64,000 nt of DNA, from positions 1 to 64,000 of the forward strand of contig DATJGF010000177.1 in assembly GCA_035495315.1 (NCBI GenBank), given 5' to 3'. The notes below the pieces were generated by a model. The model searched no databases, had not been told where the DNA came from, and worked only from the letters and a program-made list of their open reading frames with translations. The position numbers were made by a program, and so were the translations under genes. The stretch comes from DATJGF01 sp035495315. Its GTDB lineage: Bacteria; Verrucomicrobiota; Verrucomicrobiia; Limisphaerales; UBA8199. Within the stretch, counting starts at the first letter, position 1. Every line of letters starts with the position of its first letter. Of the stretch, positions 8,304 through 16,107 are shown piece by piece.

Positions 8304-9752
8304 ATGCCGCAGGAATACCGCCTCATTTTAAAATACGCCGATGAACCGGGTTACACACCCGACATCGAGTGCTATTTGCGTCATGGGGGCTACGAGGCGC
8401 TGAAAAAGGCCCTGGCGATTGCTCCGAAAACCCTGCCGAACGGCAAGACGGTTGCCGGCCCTGAGCAACTCCGGGATGAAGTGATGAAATCCGGTTTGCG
8501 CGGTCGAGGCGGGGCTGGTTTTTCCTGCGGGCTAAAGTGGTCGTTTGTTGATCGGAAAAGTGGCAAACCTATTTACCTGATCTGCAATGCCGATGAATCG
8601 GAGCCGGGGACATTCAAGGACAAGCAGATCCTTTACAAAGATCCGCACCAGATGTTGGAGGGGATGATCATCGCCTGTTACGCGAACGATGTTCACCTGG
8701 CGTACATTTATATCCGGGGCGAATTCATGGAAGGCGCGCGGATCCTGAACCGAGCCCTCCAAGAGGCGCGTTCGAAAACTTTTCTCGGCAAAAACATTTT
8801 GGGCAGCGGGTATGACCTGGAGATTTATTTGCACCGCGGCGCCGGTGCTTATATCTGCGGAGAAGAAACCGGGTTGATTGAATCTTTGGAAGGCAAACGG
8901 GCTTATCCCCGAATCAAGCCGCCATATTTTCCCGCCGTGCTGGGGCTCTACATGTGCCCGACGATCGTCAACAACGTGGAGACGCTCTGTGCGGTTAAAC
9001 ACATCGCTGTGCTGGGCGGTGTTGAATACGCGAAACTCGGCACACCCAACAATACGGGGACCCGCATCGTCAGTATTAGCGGCCACGTCAAACGGCCGGG
9101 TTATTACGAGATCGAGGTTGGCAAAGTCACGATTGGCGAGCTCATCAATGATCCGGCCTTCGCAGGCGGTTTACGCGACGGACGAAAACTGAAGGCGGTC
9201 ATCCCCGGCGGTTCTTCGGCAAAAGTTTTTAAAGCCGGGGAAAAATTCAAACTGAAGCGCCGTGGACCTGATGGCAAAGAAGTCGAGAAGGAATTCGAGA
9301 TGCTGGATTTGCCGTACGATTTCGACTCGTTAATTGGCGCCGGCAGCATGTCAGGCTCCGGGGCGATTATCGTTTTGGATGATTCAACCGATATCGTTGA
9401 AGCATTGGCGAACATCAGCGAGTTCTACGCCCATGAGAGTTGTGGCCAATGCACGCCGTGCCGGGAAGGTTCACTCTGGATGGCCAAAGCCCTGCATCGG
9501 CTGACGCACGGCCAGGGCCGTAAGATGGACGCCGATTACCTGGTCAAAATCGCCGACAACATTCCCGGTGGGCGCACAATCTGCGCCTTTGGTGAGGCCT
9601 GTTCCTGGCCGGTCCAGAGCTTCGTTGGAAAATTTAAGGAGGAGTTTATTGCCAAAGGCGTTGCCGATGAGGAGAAACGCCAAAAGCAATCACTGTGGGC
9701 GGCTCCGACCGATTCCAAAGTGCACGAACCGGGGCTTGTGAAAACCCATTAA
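8304..9752 (+). CDS. nuoF: NADH-quinone oxidoreductase subunit F (NADH/FMN-binding)
   Basis: 482 residues, the 51-kDa subunit that oxidises NADH. The glycine-rich nucleotide-binding segment GRGGAGF (67-73) and the FMN-site phrase GAGAYICGEETG (179-190) are present. Cluster N3 ligands are Cys380, Cys383 and Cys386 (SCGQCTPCREG) and Cys427. A charged insert at about residues 308-335 is longer than in E. coli. The start ATG follows the tRNA-Gln/hairpin spacer without a strong ribosome binding site. nuoG starts two bases after the stop. Confidence 0.96.
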   Translation: MPQEYRLILKYADEPGYTPDIECYLRHGGYEALKKALAIAPKTLPNGKTVAGPEQLRDEVMKSGLRGRGGAGFSCGLKWSFVDRKSGKPIYLICNADESEPGTFKDKQILYKDPHQMLEGMIIACYANDVHLAYIYIRGEFMEGARILNRALQEARSKTFLGKNILGSGYDLEIYLHRGAGAYICGEETGLIESLEGKRAYPRIKPPYFPAVLGLYMCPTIVNNVETLCAVKHIAVLGGVEYAKLGTPNNTGTRIVSISGHVKRPGYYEIEVGKVTIGELINDPAFAGGLRDGRKLKAVIPGGSSAKVFKAGEKFKLKRRGPDGKEVEKEFEMLDLPYDFDSLIGAGSMSGSGAIIVLDDSTDIVEALANISEFYAHESCGQCTPCREGSLWMAKALHRLTHGQGRKMDADYLVKIADNIPGGRTICAFGEACSWPVQSFVGKFKEEFIAKGVADEEKRQKQSLWAAPTDSKVHEPGLVKTH

Positions 9753-9754
9753 CC

Positions 9755-11446
9755 ATGTCGAGCGCGACCACCATCGAAACCAAGCCCGCTCCGCCGCCCG
9801 TTGACAAAATCAAAGTCAAAGTGGACGGCAAAGAGGTCGAGGTGCCCAAGACGATGCCGGATCCGATTTCGGCAAAGCCGGTGCCCACGACCATGATCCA
9901 GGCGTGCGCACTGGCCAACGTGGATGTGCCGCATTACTGTTATCATCCCAAGCTGCCAGTTGCCGGCAACTGCCGCATGTGCCTCGTCGAGTTCGGCACC
10001 CCGGCGCTCGGATCCGACCGTAAACCCATCCTGAACCCGGACGGTTCCCCCAAAATCACCAAATCGCCCCGACCGGCGATCGCTTGCGCAACACCAGTGA
10101 CGCCGGGGATGGAGATTTACACCAACACGCCAGCGGTAAAGCTGATGCGACAGGGCGTACTCGAATTTCTCCTGATCAACCATCCGCTCGATTGCCCGAT
10201 TTGTGACCAGGCGGGAGAATGTAAATTGCAGGAGTATTCGGTCGATTACGGCAATTCCGCCAGTCGGTTCATCGAGGCCAAAGTTCACAAGCCCAAGCGA
10301 GTCGATCTCGGTCCTCGGATCGTGCTGGATGACGAGCGTTGCATTCTTTGCACGCGTTGCATCCGATTTACCAAAGACATTGTAGGGGACGACGCGCTCG
10401 GGATCGTCAATCGCGGCAGCTACAACGTGCTGACCGCCTACCCCGGCAAACAATTCGACAATAATTATACGCTGAATACGGTTGATATCTGTCCGGTAGG
10501 CGCGTTGACTTCGAAGGATTTCCGTTTCCAGATGCGCGTCTGGTTCCTCAAAGAGACAAAAAGCATCTGCACAAGTTGTGCGACGGGCTGTAATATCATT
10601 ATCGGTTCGCGCGAGGAGAAGGTCTACCGCTACGAGCCTCGCGAGAACGACGCCGTCAACGCCTGCTGGATGTGCGACTATGGCAGGCTCAATTATAAAT
10701 GGATCGGACGGGAAGATCGGCTCATCAGAGTAACCGGGCCAAATGGCGAACCACGGACCTGGACCTCTGCGTTGAAGGAAATCTCCGAACGGCTGGCTAA
10801 ATCAGGACCGGCTTCCACGGCGATGGTGATCTCCGCCCGGCAAACCAACGAGGAGCTTTATCTGTTGTCGAAGCTGGCCAAGAAGCTCGAAACGCTGACG
10901 GATTGTGTTCCGCGGACGGGCGAGAATGATAAAATATTGCTAAACGCCGATCGTAATCCTAATAGCACTGGGGCCCGGTTAACCGGAGTCGCTGCCGAGC
11001 CGATGGGTTCGAACCTGGCGAAAATCGCCGAAGGAATTCGGGCCGGAAAGATCAAACAATTGATCGTCTTCGGCGAGGATGTAACCCGTCACGGCATAGG
11101 GGCCGAGTTGTTGCGAAAGCTGGAGTTGCTGGTCGTAAGCGACATCCTGCCCAACGAAACCGCCAGGCTCGCACACTATCTCTTGCCCGGATGTGCGCAG
11201 GCGGAGAAACGCGGCACGTTCACGAACGTGAAGGGCAGGGTCCAGAAGTTCATGAAGGCCATTGAGCCGCGCGGCGATGCCCGTCCGGAATGGGAATTCC
11301 TCCACGAGCTCATCTTTAATGTCACAGGACAGGATGGCTACGTCAGCATCGAAGGACTTTTTAATCTGATGGCTAAAGAAGTGCCCGCGTTTCACGAGTT
11401 GACGTGGGCTGGTCTTGGGGATGTGGGGGCCACTGTGCCCATTTGA
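9755..11446 (+). CDS. nuoG: NADH-quinone oxidoreductase subunit G, short form
   Basis: 563 residues, clearly shorter than most NuoG (about 680-900). It carries ligands for N1b (Cys62, 73, 76, 111), N5 (His143, Cys147, 150, 156), N4 (Cys196, 199, 202, 246) and the extra cluster N7 (Cys272, 275, 279 and 307, an exact CxxCxxxCx27C). The molybdopterin-oxidoreductase-like part after residue 310 is reduced to about 250 residues but keeps the late phrase LLPGCAQAEKRGTFTNVKGR. I start at 9755, two bases after nuoF; an upstream in-frame codon at 9695 would lie inside nuoF. A repeat-bearing spacer of 167 bases follows. Confidence 0.94.
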   Translation: MSSATTIETKPAPPPVDKIKVKVDGKEVEVPKTMPDPISAKPVPTTMIQACALANVDVPHYCYHPKLPVAGNCRMCLVEFGTPALGSDRKPILNPDGSPKITKSPRPAIACATPVTPGMEIYTNTPAVKLMRQGVLEFLLINHPLDCPICDQAGECKLQEYSVDYGNSASRFIEAKVHKPKRVDLGPRIVLDDERCILCTRCIRFTKDIVGDDALGIVNRGSYNVLTAYPGKQFDNNYTLNTVDICPVGALTSKDFRFQMRVWFLKETKSICTSCATGCNIIIGSREEKVYRYEPRENDAVNACWMCDYGRLNYKWIGREDRLIRVTGPNGEPRTWTSALKEISERLAKSGPASTAMVISARQTNEELYLLSKLAKKLETLTDCVPRTGENDKILLNADRNPNSTGARLTGVAAEPMGSNLAKIAEGIRAGKIKQLIVFGEDVTRHGIGAELLRKLELLVVSDILPNETARLAHYLLPGCAQAEKRGTFTNVKGRVQKFMKAIEPRGDARPEWEFLHELIFNVTGQDGYVSIEGLFNLMAKEVPAFHELTWAGLGDVGATVPI

Positions 11447-11525
11447 TGCCAAGGCAAAGCAATAACTCAAAAGCACCTCAAATGGCGAAATACGAAATGC
11501 GAGGGTCGAAAGAAGGCCGCAAAAC

Positions 11526-11565
11526 CGAAGTCCGAATCAGCCAGCCTGATACGATTCGGATTTCG
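11526..11565. repeat. Inverted repeat in the nuoG-nuoH spacer
   Basis: CGAAGTCCGAATC (11526-11538) and GATTCGGATTTCG (11553-11565) form a 13-bp stem with one G-T pair around a 14-base loop. Surrounding bases (GAAATACGAAATGCGAGG, CCTTCGGCC, TTTCGGCC) share the wording of the nuoE-nuoF spacer repeat. It fills most of the gap between two co-directional nuo genes and is non-coding. Confidence 0.7.
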
Positions 11566-11613
11566 ACCTTCGGCCCTTTTCGGCCGTCGGCAATCCGCCT
11601 TCGGGGTTAATTC

Positions 11614-12666
11614 ATGGATTGGGTTAACCACCTATCGCAGACTTCGCAGTTCGCGCTCTTCAGCGCGGTGAAGATCCTTTGCGTCTTCTCGGTGTTGATG
11701 TTCATTGTCGCCTATGCCGTCTGGGTCGAGCGAAAAGTCTCCGCCTCAATTCAGGACCGCCACGGGCCGAACCGGGCAGGCCTATTTGGGCTGTTGCAGC
11801 CGGCTGCTGACGCGGTAAAGGCGTTTCTCAAAGAAGACTTTACACCCGCCCACGTGCGCAAAGCCTATTTTTGGCTCGCGCCTGCCGTGGTCATGATTCC
11901 CAGCCTGATGACCGTGGCGATTATTCCGTTTGGTTCGCGTCTCGGCGGGCAGCAGATGGTCATCGCCGATTTGAATGTAGGAATCCTTTACACCTTCGGA
12001 ATCGTGTCGCTCGGGGTATATGGCATCGTGCTAGCCGGCTATGCCGCCAATTCGAAATATCCGTTCCTCGGCGGTATTCGCTCCAGCGCGCAAATGATCT
12101 CCTACGAGATTGCGATGGGCCTGTCGGTCATCCCGGTTTTTCTGCTCGTTGGCGGCCTAAACCTTAGCCAGGTAATCGATCATCAAACCGGCAGCTTTCT
12201 CAATTGGTTGATCTTCAAGCAGCCACTCTCGTTCGCCATTTTCCTGGGCGCGATGTTTGCCGAGACAAATCGTTTACCCTTTGACTTGCCCGAATCCGAG
12301 CAGGAATTGGCCGGCGGTTACAACGTTGAATATAGCTCGATCAAGTTCGCTCTTTTCTTCCTGGGAGAATACGCCGCAATGACCGCGGCTTGCGCGATGA
12401 TGGTGACCTTGTTCCTGGGCGGCTGGACTTTGCCGATCGCGGGTCTTGATAAACCGGCTCAAACGCTCGGTGTGGGCTTCCTGCAAATCGGCATTTTTCT
12501 GGGCAAAATGCTGTTTGTTGAATTTATGGTGATTTGGGTACGCTGGATGTGGCCGCGCTTTCGATATGACCAGTTGATGGACCTGGGCTGGCGCCGCTTC
12601 ATCCCGCTGGCACTCGCTAACATCGTCGGCACAGCGCTGGTGCTCTGGATCATCAACGGCGGATAG
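11614..12666 (+). CDS. nuoH: NADH-quinone oxidoreductase subunit H
   Basis: 350 residues with about eight membrane segments. NuoH anchors the peripheral arm to the membrane and forms the quinone entry chamber. Family signatures are VWVERKVSASIQDRHGPNRAG (about residues 36-56), the acidic loop NRLPFDLPESEQELAGGYN (about 215-233, with the conserved Glu residues) and the C-terminal RWMWPRFRYDQLMDLGW. Length and start are normal; the ATG follows the spacer repeat by about 50 bases. nuoI begins five bases after the stop. Confidence 0.96.
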   Translation: MDWVNHLSQTSQFALFSAVKILCVFSVLMFIVAYAVWVERKVSASIQDRHGPNRAGLFGLLQPAADAVKAFLKEDFTPAHVRKAYFWLAPAVVMIPSLMTVAIIPFGSRLGGQQMVIADLNVGILYTFGIVSLGVYGIVLAGYAANSKYPFLGGIRSSAQMISYEIAMGLSVIPVFLLVGGLNLSQVIDHQTGSFLNWLIFKQPLSFAIFLGAMFAETNRLPFDLPESEQELAGGYNVEYSSIKFALFFLGEYAAMTAACAMMVTLFLGGWTLPIAGLDKPAQTLGVGFLQIGIFLGKMLFVEFMVIWVRWMWPRFRYDQLMDLGWRRFIPLALANIVGTALVLWIINGG

Positions 12667-12671
12667 ATGCA

Positions 12672-13205
12672 ATGATTGTTAAACGGAACAAGTTGAATCT
12701 TTGGGAACGGCTCTATCTGCCTGCTGTCATCGGCGGGTTTAAGGTGACCATACGCCATTTCTTCAGGAAAAAAGTCACGATGCAATACCCTGAGGAAAAG
12801 TGGGTCGTTCCCGAAGGTTACCGCGGGGCCCCTTACCTGGTGAAAGATCAGGAGGGTCGAACCAAATGTGTTTCGTGTCAGCTGTGCGAGTTTGTTTGTC
12901 CGCCAAAGGCTATCCGCATCGCACCTCCCGGACCGGCGGGCGCACCCGAGGTGGGAAATGTTGAAAAAGCGCCCAAGGAATTTGAAATTAACATGCTGCG
13001 CTGCATCTTCTGCGGCTTTTGCCAGGAGGTCTGTCCCGAAGAGGCGATTTTCTTGATGAAAGATTACTCGCTCACGGGCACCAGCCGCGAGGAGCTCATT
13101 TACAACAAAGAAAAACTGCTCGCGCTGGGCGGCGTGCATCAGGACAAAATCAGAAAATGGAAACAGAAAGCCGATGAAGCTCGCGTTCAAGGCGTTCAAC
13201 CCTAA
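12672..13205 (+). CDS. nuoI: NADH-quinone oxidoreductase subunit I
   Basis: 177 residues, the 23-kDa ferredoxin-like subunit with clusters N6a and N6b. Ligands come in two sets: Cys66, 69, 72, 76 (CVSCQLCEFVCP) and Cys111, 114, 117, 121 (CIFCGFCQEVCP). About 65 residues precede the first motif, including the amphipathic RHFFRKKVTMQYPEE segment typical of NuoI. It follows nuoH by five bases. A 232-base repeat-containing spacer separates it from nuoJ. Confidence 0.96.
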   Translation: MIVKRNKLNLWERLYLPAVIGGFKVTIRHFFRKKVTMQYPEEKWVVPEGYRGAPYLVKDQEGRTKCVSCQLCEFVCPPKAIRIAPPGPAGAPEVGNVEKAPKEFEINMLRCIFCGFCQEVCPEEAIFLMKDYSLTGTSREELIYNKEKLLALGGVHQDKIRKWKQKADEARVQGVQP

Positions 13206-13237
13206 ACAGGCAACTATAACAGCTGTGAAAAGGACTC

Positions 13238-13383
13238 CTCACCCCAACCCTGTTCCTCTGGCAGGGGAGAGGGGGAAGCTTCCGCGGTGGACGGGGCTCA
13301 CTCATTTCGAGAGGCTTACTCATTTCGAGAGGCTTACGAACGAGTGCTCCCTCTCCCCTTCTGAGGGGAGAGGGTTGGGGTGA
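13238..13383. repeat. Inverted repeat element with an 18-bp tandem repeat, nuoI-nuoJ spacer
   Basis: The outer arms are CTCACCCCAACCCT (13238-13251) and AGGGTTGGGGTGA (13371-13383), a perfect 13-bp match. A second perfect hairpin, CCCTCTCCCC / GGGGAGAGGG, occupies 13349-13374, and a decayed copy of it lies at 13256-13272. In the middle, CTCATTTCGAGAGGCTTA is repeated twice in tandem (13301-13318 and 13319-13336). Elements ending in this CTCACCCCAACCCTCTCCCC wording are widespread, independent non-coding repeats in many bacterial genomes. It is a different family from the two upstream nuo spacers. Confidence 0.8.
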
Positions 13384-13437
13384 CGGGTGGTCCGTTTGCC
13401 GTCTCTGCTCGGGCGTGCTGCTCTTAGACATATAACT

Positions 13438-13938
13438 ATGCAGGAAACTCTATTTTACATTTTCGCGTTCCTGACGTTGGTCTTTGGGTTTCTGGTAGTG
13501 TTGAACCCCTTCAGCCGTAACCCGGTCACCAGCGCGATGTTCCTCGTGCTGACGATCGCGTCGTTGGCAGGTCTCTTTGTCCTGCTGCACGCGTTCTTCC
13601 TCGCCGCGGTCCAGGTGCTGGTCTATGCCGGGGCCGTCATGGTGTTGTTCCTTTTCGTAATTATGCTGCTGGACTTGCGCGCCGAGGAGCGGCAACGCAT
13701 TAAAGTCGTTGGCGCAGTTGCCGGATTTTTGGTCGTCGCTGCGATCCTTTTTATTTTTCTGCAAACTTTGCTCCATTCTCCACTCGGCGGGACGACGACG
13801 CCGACCCTCGAAGGCGACACTATATCGTTGGGTAAGACCCTCTTCACACGTTTCCTGTTACCGTTTGAAATCGTCTCGTTGCTGCTGCTGGTGGCGATGG
13901 TTGGGGTGATTTTGCTCAGCAAAAAGGAGCTGAAATGA
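13438..13938 (+). CDS. nuoJ: NADH-quinone oxidoreductase subunit J
   Basis: 166 residues with five predicted membrane segments, a membrane-arm subunit near the quinone chamber. The conserved third-helix region is visible: FFLAAVQVLVYAGAVMVLFLFVIMLLDL (given in part as VQVLVYAGAVMVLFLFVIML). I start at the ATG at 13438, which gives the usual N-terminus MQETLFYIFAF; an in-frame codon at 13387 would fall at the edge of the repeat. The stop overlaps the nuoK start. Confidence 0.94.
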   Translation: MQETLFYIFAFLTLVFGFLVVLNPFSRNPVTSAMFLVLTIASLAGLFVLLHAFFLAAVQVLVYAGAVMVLFLFVIMLLDLRAEERQRIKVVGAVAGFLVVAAILFIFLQTLLHSPLGGTTTPTLEGDTISLGKTLFTRFLLPFEIVSLLLLVAMVGVILLSKKELK

Positions 13939-14240
13939 GCGTCGGCCTCGAACATTACCTTGTTGTCAGCGCGATCCTCTTTTGCCTCGGGTTGCTGGGC
14001 GTCATTTTGCGACGCAATCTCTTGGTCATCTATATGGGACTCGAATTAATGCTCAATGCTGCCAACCTCGCCCTCGTCGCCTTCTCTCGATTCAACAACA
14101 CCCTGGATGGGCAGGTGTTTGTATTCTTTATCATCACAGTCGCCGCCGCCGAAGTCGCCGTCGGGCTCGCCCTCATTGTCGCGCTTTATCGCAAGCGCCA
14201 AACCGCGCATGTCGAAGATTTGACCTTCATGAAACTCTGA
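13935..14240 (+). CDS. nuoK: NADH-quinone oxidoreductase subunit K
   Basis: 101 residues, three membrane helices, the exact usual size of NuoK (MrpC-like antiporter-related subunit). Conserved acidic residues lie in the second and third helices, in YMGLELMLNAANLALVAF and VAAAEVAVGLALIVALYR. An AAGGAG ribosome binding site sits five bases before the ATG, inside the end of nuoJ, and the start overlaps the nuoJ stop (ATGA). Confidence 0.96.
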   Translation: MSVGLEHYLVVSAILFCLGLLGVILRRNLLVIYMGLELMLNAANLALVAFSRFNNTLDGQVFVFFIITVAAAEVAVGLALIVALYRKRQTAHVEDLTFMKL

Positions 14241-14243
14241 GAC

Positions 14244-16106
14244 ATGAACGCCTTGCCCTGGACCATACTGTTTCTGCCCTTGCTGGCGTGTGTGTTGATT
14301 ACCCTCTTCACGCATCACGATCGTAAGCTAAGCGCGGGACTCTCCATCGCAGCTGTGGTGTCGGGTTTTGTCCTCAGCGTCGCGTTCATCGGCGCAACCC
14401 ATTGGCAGCCTTCTCGCGAGTCAGCCGTGACCTGGCTGGAATTGGGCGAGTTTCATGTCGACTTCGGTCTTCACTTCGACCCGCTCAGCTTGCTGATGTT
14501 GCTCCTTGTTACCGGCGTCGCGAGTGTCATCCACATCTATTCCTGGGGCTACATGCATGATGACCCTGGCTTTTCCCGGTTCTTCGCCTGCCTCAGTCTG
14601 TTCACTTTTTCCATGCTGGGAATTGTCCTGGCCAACAATTTGGTCGAGCTGTTTATTTTCTGGGAGTTGGTCGGTGTCTCGAGTTACTTGCTGATTGGAT
14701 TCTGGTTTGAGCGTCCGCAAGCTGCGGATGCCGGCAAGAAGGCGTTCCTGACAAATCGTCTCGGGGATTTCGGATTTCTGCTGGGGATACTCACCGTATG
14801 GTCCGCACTCGGCTCGTTGAATTTTTCTGTCCTTGAACAAAAAATGCTGGCCAATTCTCAGGGGCTCGGGGCCGCTGCTACTGTGGCTGGTTTATTGATT
14901 TTTTGCGGCGCGATCGGTAAGAGCGCCCAATTCCCGCTGCATGTGTGGCTGCCCGACGCCATGGAAGGTCCTACGCCTGTAAGCGCCTTGATCCATGCCG
15001 CTACCATGGTCGCGGCCGGCGTTTACATGCTCTGCCGTGTGTTCTTTCTCCTCAACGCCCCCACACTGACCTTCATCTCCTGGGTGGGCGGTTTTACCGC
15101 ATTATTATCCGCCTTAATGGCCGTCCAGCAAGATGACATAAAACGCATCCTGGCATACTCGACTCTTTCCCAGCTTGGCTTCATGGTCATGGGTGTTGGC
15201 CTCGCCGGACCAGGTGCATCCATGTTTCATCTCACCACTCACGCCTTCTTCAAAGCCTTGCTCTTCCTTGGTGCCGGCTCGGTCATCATCGCTCTGCATC
15301 ACGAACAGAACATCTGGAAAATGGGTGGATTGCGCAAACGGATGCCCGTCACATTTTGGACGTTCATTTGCGGCACATTGGCAATTGCCGGCATAGTCCC
15401 CTTGAGCGGCTTCTATAGCAAGGACGCGATCCTTGCTATTGCCGTCGAGCACAAGGCGTATGCCCATTTTGCCTTGGGCATCCTCGTAGCGACGCTGACT
15501 TCGTTTTACATGTTCCGTCTGGTGTTCGTGGTCTTTGGCGCACAAGAGAGGTCTGATTCGGCGGCCCACGCCAAGGAATCTCCGCCAGTAATGATTTTTC
15601 CCCTACGGATTCTTGCCGTGCTGAGTTTCGTTGGTGGTTTCATCGGAGCGGAGAACATCCTCGCTAAACAGTTTGAGCCCGCCGGCGAGCCGCATGAATT
15701 GACGCTCCTCCAGCAACTAATTGCTCCCTTTGTTCAAGCGCCTTGGGCTGCCGCCTGCGGTTTATTGGCGGCAATGGCCGGCGCTGCCGTTGCCTACCAG
15801 TTTTACGCCAGGGCGTCCGAGGATCCGTTACCAGAAAAATTGGGCGCGCTGGCGAGGTGGATGCGCGACCGTTTCTATTTCGACGAGTTGTACGAGGCGA
15901 CTTTTATCAAGTGGCATGATCGCCTGGCTGGCGTCGCTGATTGGTTCGACCGCTGGATTATTGCCGGCGTGGTCGTCCGCGGCAGCCACGGGACCACGGA
16001 ATTGATGGGCCGAACTTTGCGCCTGTTTCAAACCGGTAACCTGCAAACCTACGCCTTTCTTTTCGTGCTCGGGGTAGCGTTTTTGCTGTATTTCGTTCTG
16101 AAATAA
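14244..16106 (+). CDS. nuoL: NADH-quinone oxidoreductase subunit L
   Basis: 620 residues, the most distal antiporter-like proton-pumping subunit with the long lateral helix at its C-terminus. Core phrases are FFACLSLFTFSMLGIVLANN, FWELVGVSSYLLIGFW (with the essential Glu), FPLHVWLPDAMEGPTPVSA and HAATMVAAGVYML. The soluble-facing C-terminal part (about 500-590) precedes a final membrane helix. It starts three bases after nuoK, and nuoM begins one base after its stop. Confidence 0.96.
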   Translation: MNALPWTILFLPLLACVLITLFTHHDRKLSAGLSIAAVVSGFVLSVAFIGATHWQPSRESAVTWLELGEFHVDFGLHFDPLSLLMLLLVTGVASVIHIYSWGYMHDDPGFSRFFACLSLFTFSMLGIVLANNLVELFIFWELVGVSSYLLIGFWFERPQAADAGKKAFLTNRLGDFGFLLGILTVWSALGSLNFSVLEQKMLANSQGLGAAATVAGLLIFCGAIGKSAQFPLHVWLPDAMEGPTPVSALIHAATMVAAGVYMLCRVFFLLNAPTLTFISWVGGFTALLSALMAVQQDDIKRILAYSTLSQLGFMVMGVGLAGPGASMFHLTTHAFFKALLFLGAGSVIIALHHEQNIWKMGGLRKRMPVTFWTFICGTLAIAGIVPLSGFYSKDAILAIAVEHKAYAHFALGILVATLTSFYMFRLVFVVFGAQERSDSAAHAKESPPVMIFPLRILAVLSFVGGFIGAENILAKQFEPAGEPHELTLLQQLIAPFVQAPWAAACGLLAAMAGAAVAYQFYARASEDPLPEKLGALARWMRDRFYFDELYEATFIKWHDRLAGVADWFDRWIIAGVVVRGSHGTTELMGRTLRLFQTGNLQTYAFLFVLGVAFLLYFVLK

Positions 16107-16107
16107 G

